Origin: Cellvibrio sp. 79
GTDB lineage: Bacteria > Pseudomonadota > Gammaproteobacteria > Pseudomonadales > Cellvibrionaceae
Length of the DNA stretch: 64,000 nt
Assembly: GCA_003056245.1 (NCBI GenBank)
Contig: MVDH01000003.1
Span: 1 to 64,000, forward strand
Reading direction: 5' to 3'
The position numbers were made by a program, and so were the translations under genes. The notes beneath the pieces were generated by a model. The model did not search any database. It had not been told where the DNA came from and saw only the letters and a program-made list of their open reading frames with translations. Below, piece by piece: positions 8,702 to 16,124 of this stretch (position 1 is its first letter; each line of letters begins with the position of its first letter).

Positions 8702-10573
8702 TCAATTGGTACGATTTAACGCAGCCAAGACTTGTGGGTCACGCGCATAGATATCCGGTTTGAAGGCGATGTGCTCTTCACTGGCTGCATCCACCGTCCA
8801 GTAAGCAAGCAATATAGGAACACGTTTGGCCAAGGTGACATTGCGGGTTTTGCCGGTATCCAATGCCTGATTGATAGCGGCCTGATCCCAGCCCGGCGTT
8901 TCTGCCAATAACAATTCCACCAATTCGAGTGCACGTTCTACGCGGATACAGCCCGAGCTAAAAGCACGCTGACTTTTATCAAATAATTTCTGGTGCGGTG
9001 TATCGTGCAAGTAAACGGAGTAAGAATTAGGGAAACGGATTACCGCTTTTCCCAACGCAGCATCGGCCCCGGCATCCTGGCGCAAGATCACATTGCCCGG
9101 GCGCGACCAATCCACCGAGTGAGGATCAAGTTCTTTCCCTTCGCTATTGAGCACGCGGATATTGTGTTCTTTCAGGTAATTAATGTCCTTGCGCACTTTC
9201 GGCAAAACATCCTTACGCAAAATCGTGGGCGGCACAGTCCAGGTTGGATTGAGGGTGATGTAATTAACTTCTGATTTGAAAATTGGACTGGTGCGATACG
9301 CCATACCTACCTGCACCCGGGAGCGCCATATCGGTTGATGGCCTTTGAAAAAAGTAACTTTAAAACCCGCCACATCCACCAATAGCATGTCAGCAGGAAT
9401 GTTATGTAACAGCCACCGTGCGCGATCCAGGTTGACGCGGATCTGGTCGATCCGCGATTGCACCGATACATTCAAAGCAGCGCGCGTGGCTGGTCCGATC
9501 GCACCATCCACTTCCAGGTATTGATCGCGCTGGAATTTTTTTACGGCTTCCACCAGATATTCATCGAACACTTCATCGGGGTTAATCCCGACGGCAACTG
9601 TCGGTTCCGCTGCTGCACTCGAAGAGCTGCCCCCTTCAACGGCCAACACATCACCAACATATATTTCTGTCGCTGATGGAGCAGAACTGGAACTGCTGGT
9701 TGCAGTAAATTTGGCATCCGCTCCCAGGCATTTTTGCGCGGGCGATAATCCCTGCTGGCCATCAATGACTATGGGTAATACGGGGGCAACATACTCGCCA
9801 GTCACCGTCAGGCGTTTACGCAGAATGGCGATTTGCGGATCAACCACACATGGTTTTAAGGAAGGTCCCGCCGGCAAGGCTGGCCACCCACCCTGTGCAG
9901 CCATAACCCGGTAACGTTTAAGGCCTTCGCGCATGTTTTTATAAAGGGGATGTTGTGGGCGGGTTTTGGCAAAAATGTCGGCGATAGGCGTGATATCCAC
10001 ACCACCGGCAATGAATATTCCCGCGCTGGTCAGTGTCAGATCTTCCAATTCAAAATTCCATTGCGGATCGAGACCAGCGGGATCGACCTTGCCATTAAAT
10101 AAATGATAGAGCGCGCGCAGGTAAGCATTAGTCGCACGGATATCATCATCCGCTTGCCGGGTGATGGATTCAGGGGAGCCATCGACCACCAACGGCGGTG
10201 CCTGGCGTAATTGCGATACCAGATAATCTTCCGGGCTCAAGCCATCTTCGGATAAAGCTTCCAGCGCAGCGATCAATTCATCCAGGCGACCAGCCTGGTT
10301 CCATACTGGCCGAAATTGCCGCTGGGTATAGAAAGTACTCACGGCCTGGGTTAAATCACGGGAGTTGTTGCGGGTTGACTCCTCCGCCAACTGCATCACC
10401 GCTACTCGTGCTTCTATCTCTTTAACCAATAATTCTTGTGGTGATAGTACCGACAACTCAGGAGCTGCAACTGCGCGCCCGACACTAAAAGCCATCAATA
10501 CCAGCGTTGCAAACACCCATTTGTATAACCCTTGCTTTATTACCATGAACATCAATACCCGAAACAACTGCAT
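8702..10573 (-). CDS. murein L,D-transpeptidase, YcbB/LdtD family
   Basis: This 623-residue envelope enzyme should form 3-3 crosslinks in peptidoglycan. In order it has an N-terminal signal anchor (ending near FSVGRAVAAPE), an L,D-transpeptidase scaffold domain, a linker rich in Ser (TSSSSSAPS and GGSSSSAAAEP), a peptidoglycan-binding helix bundle (VDGAIGPATRAALN), and a YkuD catalytic domain with HDTPHQKLF and SSGCIRVE, the nucleophile being Cys542. The start is the ATG at 10573, placed by CAGGAG eight bases upstream; a GTG 18 bases earlier would overlap that site. The Ser-rich insert between scaffold and binding domains is unusual against the E. coli enzyme. It is divergent from another L,D-transpeptidase. 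Confidence 0.92.
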   Translation of the reverse strand: MQLFRVLMFMVIKQGLYKWVFATLVLMAFSVGRAVAAPELSVLSPQELLVKEIEARVAVMQLAEESTRNNSRDLTQAVSTFYTQRQFRPVWNQAGRLDELIAALEALSEDGLSPEDYLVSQLRQAPPLVVDGSPESITRQADDDIRATNAYLRALYHLFNGKVDPAGLDPQWNFELEDLTLTSAGIFIAGGVDITPIADIFAKTRPQHPLYKNMREGLKRYRVMAAQGGWPALPAGPSLKPCVVDPQIAILRKRLTVTGEYVAPVLPIVIDGQQGLSPAQKCLGADAKFTATSSSSSAPSATEIYVGDVLAVEGGSSSSAAAEPTVAVGINPDEVFDEYLVEAVKKFQRDQYLEVDGAIGPATRAALNVSVQSRIDQIRVNLDRARWLLHNIPADMLLVDVAGFKVTFFKGHQPIWRSRVQVGMAYRTSPIFKSEVNYITLNPTWTVPPTILRKDVLPKVRKDINYLKEHNIRVLNSEGKELDPHSVDWSRPGNVILRQDAGADAALGKAVIRFPNSYSVYLHDTPHQKLFDKSQRAFSSGCIRVERALELVELLLAETPGWDQAAINQALDTGKTRNVTLAKRVPILLAYWTVDAASEEHIAFKPDIYARDPQVLAALNRTN

Positions 10574-10786
10574 AAAGGCATGCTCCTGCACATGTCGTGA
10601 AAAACGTGCTTATTATCTAAGGTAGCAAAGAAGATTCAATACCTGCTGCATTTTTGATCATTTAATGTTTGCCGCATCAGTTTTCAGATGCTAGCATTCG
10701 TCCACTATTGTTATTTACAGGCAAAAATAACCCCTGTCACAGCAAGGCTGCTGCAACTAATCCACCCAGAAATCCGGGAATTATTC

Positions 10787-11548
10787 ATGTTGTATAGAGC
10801 TATTAAGGCCTTGTCTTTTTCGGCCTGCCTGAGTCTTTTATTCACTTTTCATGCCACAGCTGGACAAACCGAGAGTAATAATCCATTCGCAATACCATCA
10901 CCTTTTTCCGGTGAACAAGCTCATCTGCAATTGCTAAAGGCATTAAGCAAAGCAGCCCCCGCTGCAAACCCCAAAGTTATTGGCCTGGCGCTGTCTGCGC
11001 TGGATTGTGCCCTGCATCAGGGGATGTCCCCCGCGCGCAACTTAACGGTCATTGATTACTCCCTAGCTTCCACCGTGCCACGCCTGTGGGTGTTTGATTT
11101 GATCACCGGCAAGCTGCTATTTAATGAATTAGTCGCCCATGGCAAGAATACCGGTGAAAATTTTGCACAAAAGTTTTCCAATACTTACGGCAGTTTGCAA
11201 ACCAGTCTAGGCCTATTCCGCACCAAAGACACTTACGTAGGTTCAAACGGTTACTCGTTACGTATGCAAGGGTTGGAGAGCGGATTCAATGACAAGGCCA
11301 TGGAACGCGCCATCGTATTTCACGGCGCTGACTATGTAGATCCAAAACTTGCGAAGAAGCAGGGCCGGATCGGGCGTAGCTGGGGTTGCCCGGCAGTGCG
11401 CCGTGGTATCGCACAAAAGGTGATTGATACCATCAAAGGCGAACAATTCCTGTTTTCCTACTATCCCGACAAACGCTGGTTAAACGCGTCAAAATTCCTG
11501 AACTGCCCAAGTAATCAACGCCTGGCACAAAACAGCATCAAACAGTAA
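10787..11548 (+). CDS. L,D-transpeptidase catalytic-domain protein (YkuD_2 type)
   Basis: The 253-residue protein has a signal peptide (MLYRAIKALSFSACLSLLF, cleavage near ATAGQ) and a YkuD_2-type catalytic domain. The hallmark segments are a VFDLITGKLL strand, a HGKNTG turn, YSLRMQGLE, the His motif IVFHGADYV and the nucleophile motif GRSWGCPAV (Cys201). The family is annotated as murein L,D-transpeptidase-like, though physiological substrates are little studied. The ATG at 10787 is chosen because it directly precedes the signal peptide; the Shine-Dalgarno match is poor. It is divergent from the LdtD-type gene across 213 bases, so the two may share regulation. Confidence 0.88.
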   Translation: MLYRAIKALSFSACLSLLFTFHATAGQTESNNPFAIPSPFSGEQAHLQLLKALSKAAPAANPKVIGLALSALDCALHQGMSPARNLTVIDYSLASTVPRLWVFDLITGKLLFNELVAHGKNTGENFAQKFSNTYGSLQTSLGLFRTKDTYVGSNGYSLRMQGLESGFNDKAMERAIVFHGADYVDPKLAKKQGRIGRSWGCPAVRRGIAQKVIDTIKGEQFLFSYYPDKRWLNASKFLNCPSNQRLAQNSIKQ

Positions 11549-11780
11549 TTCATGTTTGGGGCTGATTCCTTCAGCCCTCGCCCACTTCACATCTCCCTAC
11601 CAAAATCCTTCTGATTGCTAATCTTCTGTAAAGCAACGTTAAAGAGTGGCAATAGCTCACACCCTCTGTATCAAGCTGTGTAAAAGCATTCGCTGGCACG
11701 CGAAATAGTCGCTATAACTAAAACCTACAAATACAACCATAAGACCACTACAACATAAAAGCCCAGGGAAAACACACTCC

Positions 11781-12575
11781 ATGAACACTAGCGATTTTAA
11801 ACGCGGCACCTTGCCCGTTTGCCTCAGCCTTTTATCTATCGTTTGCATTTTCTCCGCGCATGCTGCTGATGCGCAAAAAAAAGAACCCTGGCAACTCGCC
11901 CAGGAAACTGAAGTATGGGAGCCGGTACCCGCGGTAATCCAGGCACCGGCGAATGCAGCTCCATCCGACGCAATTGTTTTGTTTGATGGCAAAAACCTCA
12001 GCCAATGGCAGGCCGCTGAAGGCAATGGCGCCGCCGAATGGAAAGTTGCAAACGGTGCCTTCACGGTTGTGCCGAAAAAAGGCGATATCAAAACCAAAGA
12101 ATCGTTTTGCGATGTGCAACTACACATTGAATGGATGACACCTACACAAGTCACCGGCGAAGACGGCAAACCGCTGGAAAGCCAGGCGCGCAATAACAGC
12201 GGTGTGTTTTTGCAAGAGCGTTACGAAATCCAGATGCTCGACTCTTACAACAACAAGACCTATCCCAATGGCCAGGCAGGTTCTGTTTATAAACAATCTA
12301 TTCCACTCGTGAATGCGTCGCGCGCGCCAGGCGAATGGCAAACCTACGACATTATTTTTACGGCGCCGAAATTTGATAGCGCACAAAAACTCACTGCCCC
12401 CGGTAACGTAACGGTGCTGCACAATGGGGTGTTGGTACAAAACCATGTTGAAATCCAGGGCGCTACTGAATGGATTGGCAAGCCGGTTTACAAAGCTCAC
12501 GGCTGCGCACCGCTCCGCCTGCAAGATCACGGCAACCCGATGAGCTTCCGCAATATCTGGGTTCGCAAACTCTAA
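11781..12575 (+). CDS. secreted DUF1080 protein (3-keto-disaccharide hydrolase domain)
   Basis: The 264-residue product has a signal peptide ending near AHAADAQ and then a single DUF1080 domain of concanavalin-like fold. Typical family segments are AIVLFDGKNLSQWQ, a FCDVQLHIEWMTP strand, the RNNSGVFLQERYEIQMLDS core and GNPMSFRNIWVRKL at the end. Members have been assigned 3-keto-glycoside hydrolase activity, hydrolysing sugars already oxidised at C3. A strong terminator follows, and then a gene encoding a DUF1080-like/cytochrome c/propeller fusion, so the pair is plausibly an oxidise-then-hydrolyse system in the periplasm. That link is inference. Confidence 0.9.
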   Translation: MNTSDFKRGTLPVCLSLLSIVCIFSAHAADAQKKEPWQLAQETEVWEPVPAVIQAPANAAPSDAIVLFDGKNLSQWQAAEGNGAAEWKVANGAFTVVPKKGDIKTKESFCDVQLHIEWMTPTQVTGEDGKPLESQARNNSGVFLQERYEIQMLDSYNNKTYPNGQAGSVYKQSIPLVNASRAPGEWQTYDIIFTAPKFDSAQKLTAPGNVTVLHNGVLVQNHVEIQGATEWIGKPVYKAHGCAPLRLQDHGNPMSFRNIWVRKL

Positions 12576-12625
12576 TTCCCGTTTCTGTCCGCTGACGGTT
12601 TAGCCTTATTGAACTGTCAAGTTTC

Positions 12626-12658
12626 GCGCCGCTCTTCCATGGAGAGCGGCGCTTTTTT
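12626..12658 (+). terminator. strong Rho-independent terminator
   Basis: GCGCCGCTCT (12626-12635) pairs with AGAGCGGCGC (12643-12652) and is followed by six T. It lies only 24 bases before the next start codon, so it may also attenuate read-through into the cytochrome fusion gene. Confidence 0.9.
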
Positions 12659-12681
12659 CCGAAAAGAACAGGTAATCAACC

Positions 12682-15600
12682 ATGCTGTTTATCAATCAGT
12701 TGCGTGCAACACTGCTCGCAGTTGCATGTATTTCTGCTCCGCAATTAGCTGCACAAACAACCTCGCAGACAACACCAGCACAAAACCCCGCCATTTTTTT
12801 TAAACCCAATCCCGATTGGAAAACGGCCAAAGCGGTAAGTGCCGTCGGTAATAAATTGCAGCTGACCGCCGCCAAAGATGGCAACATTCTCGTGCTCAGC
12901 AGCACAGGAAGCGGCGAGCATTTAAACACAACGGAACATATCGGTGACTCAGTACTTGATACAGAATTTTTAGTCCCCGAAGGCAGTGATGCAAAATTGT
13001 ATTTGCAAGGCCGCTACGCGGTAGATTTAAAAAACGTTAACAATGAATGGCAACACTTGCGTGCAAAATTTCGCGCGCCGCGCTATAACGAAGCCAGCAC
13101 CAAAGTGGATGCCGCATTGATTGTGGAAGTCAGCATCAATGGCGAGCAGGTATTGTTAAATGATATTCGCCCGGCAATGAGCGAAAACCCCAACGTCGGC
13201 TGGGAAGGTGCGGCGGGGATCACCAGCTTTCTGGTTAAAAAAGGCCAGCTTGCGTTGCGCAATTTCAATATTGCTCCTGCCGATTTTTCATTGATCACCA
13301 TGCCGAAAACCTCCGGCGAATTAACCAATGAAAAAGAGTTGGTAGATTTTGTCGCACTCGGCAAAGAAACATTTGAATCGGTAGGTTGTAACGCTTGCCA
13401 TCTGACAACAAAAAATGATCCCGGTGTGAGCACCGGACCAAACCTTTTCGGTTTATTTAAACGCGAACCGCGCGATCGTGAAATTGTAGAGGGCGGCGAA
13501 GGTCATCGCTTCACCATTAAAGCAGATCGCCAATACCTGCACCGCAGTATTCGTTCTGCAACTGATCAATTAGCGGTTGCCGAAACCGGTGCAAAAAAAG
13601 GTGAAGCATTCCTGCCGATCATGCCCGCATTTTCCGCGCAGGTACTCAGCGATTTACAAATCGATGCCATCGGTGCTTATCTCGCAACGTTGAACGATCT
13701 GCGTGACCAGGGCCCAACGATCAAACTGCTCGCACAAACCGGTGCCGAAGAATACGACCCGATTGCTGATCGCCTGCAATTATTGGTGGACGATGAAGTG
13801 CGCATCCAGCGCGGGCCAATGGTCGGTGTTTCCGGTCGCGCCATTCACGTGGGTTCGCCCTGGGGCGTTAACTATTCATTTGATCCGCGCCTGCTGGCCA
13901 TTACCAAAATCTGGCAAGGCGGCTTCCTGGATATGACCGGCGAATTTACCAATCGCGGCGGTAAAGGTTTGAAGATGGGTTATGAAAGCCGCGAGATAAA
14001 TTTTGGTGGCCAGGAATTTTTATTGGCGCCACTCAATGAGCAAGGAAAATTAATCGACTTTTCATTTAAAGATGCAAAATTTGGTGATGTGGAAACTATC
14101 AAAGCATCACTTAACAGCAAAGAAGATCACTTGCAAAGCGTTGCAGAAATGGATGCGCAATTTTTAGGTTACACACGCAACTCTAAACAGAAAAATGAAC
14201 TGCCGACATTTAATTATCGCGTGGGTAAAAACGCCCTGAAAATCCAAACACTGATTGCCGCCAATGGCGATGTAAAAATCACTGTGAATGGCGATATCAA
14301 CACTGCGCAGCAATTTTCGTTGAACACGCAACTCCTGCAAAACGCAGCAGTTAGCAGTGGTGAAATCAGCAATGGCCAGTGGACTCTGCCAGCGGGCAGC
14401 AAAAGCGTAACATTCACTGCAAAAATGCAAGTCGCGGCAAATGTGTGGCACGCGAAAAAATCGGAATTTGATTATCGCAAGCAACCAATAAAAATTACCG
14501 AATCCAAAGCGGATTTGCCGGCGGGTTATCGCATCGAAAGTTATTACCCGCCCAAAGATAATTTTGGCCGCGAGCAATTATTTGAAGCATTGGGTCTATC
14601 GTTAACCAAAGACAACACCGTTGTGGTTGCTACACGCACCGCTGGAATCTGGCGCATGGTAAAAGGCCAATGGCATTTATTTGCTGAAGGTACGTTTGAT
14701 AGCCTCGGTGTGTTGGTGGAAGACAAAAAAGGCCTCACCGTTATCGCCGGACAAAAAGCGGAACTCACACGCATCCGCGATAACAATGGCGACGGCATTG
14801 CCGATAGTTATGAAACATTATTTGATGCACATTCCTATCACGGCAACTATCACTCGTATATGCATGGTCCAACACGCGGGAGCGATGGTGCGTATTACAT
14901 CAGTATTAACCTTGCTGATGGTGGCGATGGTTCGACGTATAAAGCCGGTGGCAAATATATGGGTAGCGCGGGTGGTTTAGCCGGATGGAATATTCGCGTT
15001 GAACCCGATGGAAAATCTGAACTCTGGGCCAGTGGTTTGCGCAGCCCAGCCGGATTAGGAACCGCACCGGATGGTCGCCTCTGGTATTCCGATAACCAGG
15101 GTGAATACATGGGCACCTCAAAAGTATTTGTAATCGAAAAAGATAAATTCTATGGCCACCCTTCCGGCCTAGTGGATTTACCCGGCATGACGCCCGACTC
15201 ACCGGAAATTACCTGGGACAAAGTACAAAACAAACGCACCAACGCCATTATTTTGTTGCCGCACAATCGCGTTGCCAATTCACCCGGTAATCCGGCGTGG
15301 ATCACCCACAAAAAATTTGGCCCGTTTGCACAACAAATGTTGATGGGCGATCAAACCCAATCCAATTTATTGCGTATTGCCTTTCAAACTGTAGACGGCG
15401 TTGAACAAGGCAGCGTAATGCCGTTTTTCGATGGGCTTGAGTCAGGCGTGATGCGCCCGCTCTTCTTAAAAGATGGCAGCTTGTTGCTCGGCCAAACCGG
15501 CCGCGGTTGGCAAGCCAAAGGCGGCCATGTGGCCAGTTTGCAGCGAATTATTTGGGATGGAAAAACAATTCCGCCAGCAATCACGCAAATGATTGCGACA

Positions 15601-15942
15601 CCAGTCGGCTTTGCAATCGAATTCACCCAGGCAATTAGCGACAAAATATCCGTAGAGGACTTAAAATCCCTGTTGCTTTTGGAATCTTGGGTGTACCGTG
15701 ATGCACCGGATTATGGCTCGGACGAACTGGATCTTACTCAGGAGCCGATCAAATCAATAGCCGTCAGTGCTGATCGCAAAACAGTAACGATCGATTTGCC
15801 ATCACTCGCACAGAAACAGGTTCATCCACAACAGACGGCGCGTGTTTATCATATGCAGTTAAAAACAAAAACAGTATTCGAGAAAAATGCAGTGGAAAAA
15901 ATGGATGCGTATTACACGCTCTATAAGTTTCCCAAGAAGTAA
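12682..15942 (+). CDS. DUF1080-like / cytochrome c / sugar-dehydrogenase-like propeller fusion
   Basis: The 1086-residue exported protein is a multi-domain fusion. After a signal peptide (to about residue 24) comes a jelly-roll of DUF1080 type (about 40-195). A class I cytochrome c domain follows, with CNACH at 236-240 and a candidate Met ligand in LPIMPAFS near 313. Then comes a large beta-rich region (about 370-610), and a propeller resembling PQQ-dependent sugar dehydrogenases (about 615-960: SLGVLVEDKKG, the calcium-binding-like DNNGDGIADS, SGLRSPAGLGTAPDGRLWY). The layout recalls the heme-binding propeller proteins of Planctomycetes and Bacteroidetes. Predicted role: periplasmic oxidation of a carbohydrate, with electrons leaving through the heme. 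Whether PQQ is bound is not visible. Confidence 0.82.
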   Translation: MLFINQLRATLLAVACISAPQLAAQTTSQTTPAQNPAIFFKPNPDWKTAKAVSAVGNKLQLTAAKDGNILVLSSTGSGEHLNTTEHIGDSVLDTEFLVPEGSDAKLYLQGRYAVDLKNVNNEWQHLRAKFRAPRYNEASTKVDAALIVEVSINGEQVLLNDIRPAMSENPNVGWEGAAGITSFLVKKGQLALRNFNIAPADFSLITMPKTSGELTNEKELVDFVALGKETFESVGCNACHLTTKNDPGVSTGPNLFGLFKREPRDREIVEGGEGHRFTIKADRQYLHRSIRSATDQLAVAETGAKKGEAFLPIMPAFSAQVLSDLQIDAIGAYLATLNDLRDQGPTIKLLAQTGAEEYDPIADRLQLLVDDEVRIQRGPMVGVSGRAIHVGSPWGVNYSFDPRLLAITKIWQGGFLDMTGEFTNRGGKGLKMGYESREINFGGQEFLLAPLNEQGKLIDFSFKDAKFGDVETIKASLNSKEDHLQSVAEMDAQFLGYTRNSKQKNELPTFNYRVGKNALKIQTLIAANGDVKITVNGDINTAQQFSLNTQLLQNAAVSSGEISNGQWTLPAGSKSVTFTAKMQVAANVWHAKKSEFDYRKQPIKITESKADLPAGYRIESYYPPKDNFGREQLFEALGLSLTKDNTVVVATRTAGIWRMVKGQWHLFAEGTFDSLGVLVEDKKGLTVIAGQKAELTRIRDNNGDGIADSYETLFDAHSYHGNYHSYMHGPTRGSDGAYYISINLADGGDGSTYKAGGKYMGSAGGLAGWNIRVEPDGKSELWASGLRSPAGLGTAPDGRLWYSDNQGEYMGTSKVFVIEKDKFYGHPSGLVDLPGMTPDSPEITWDKVQNKRTNAIILLPHNRVANSPGNPAWITHKKFGPFAQQMLMGDQTQSNLLRIAFQTVDGVEQGSVMPFFDGLESGVMRPLFLKDGSLLLGQTGRGWQAKGGHVASLQRIIWDGKTIPPAITQMIATPVGFAIEFTQAISDKISVEDLKSLLLLESWVYRDAPDYGSDELDLTQEPIKSIAVSADRKTVTIDLPSLAQKQVHPQQTARVYHMQLKTKTVFEKNAVEKMDAYYTLYKFPKK

Positions 15943-15971
15943 AATTTATAAAACTCCCCAAGTGAGACGAA

Positions 15972-16077
15972 AATGGAAGCCGGCATTTGCTTCGGGACCG
16001 TGCGCAGCATGGATGCTGCGCCCGAGCCTACAGGGATGTATTCACGGCGTGTCCCGAAGTGAATGCCGGAGTCCATT
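15972..16077 (+). repeat. 106-bp palindromic cloverleaf element, copy A
   Basis: Imperfect 27-base outer arms (15972-15998 and 16051-16077) flank a 52-base core. Read on the minus strand, the core starts ACGCCGTGAA and holds two hairpins: TACA-TCCC-TGTA, and GCGCAGCA-TCCA-TGCTGCGC. The copy at 37787-37892 has the same 27+52+27 lengths in the opposite orientation, the same ACGCCGTGAA core start and the same hairpin positions, but different stem bases that still pair. It fills the gap between the cytochrome fusion and the BtuB-like receptor. No open reading frame is involved. Read on the plus strand, the loops become GGGA and TGGA. Confidence 0.85.
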
Positions 16078-16124
16078 TCTCTCGCAGCCCAGTAGATTTA
16101 GTTAATTACGATTTAAGGCTCGCA

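Noticed and set aside
10574-10591. GTG start 18 bases upstream for the LdtD-type gene
   Set aside because: That codon overlaps the Shine-Dalgarno sequence that is well placed for the ATG at 10573.
15943-16124. Possible cobalamin riboswitch before the BtuB-like receptor
   Set aside because: The region is filled by the palindromic element, and no B12-box-like core could be seen.
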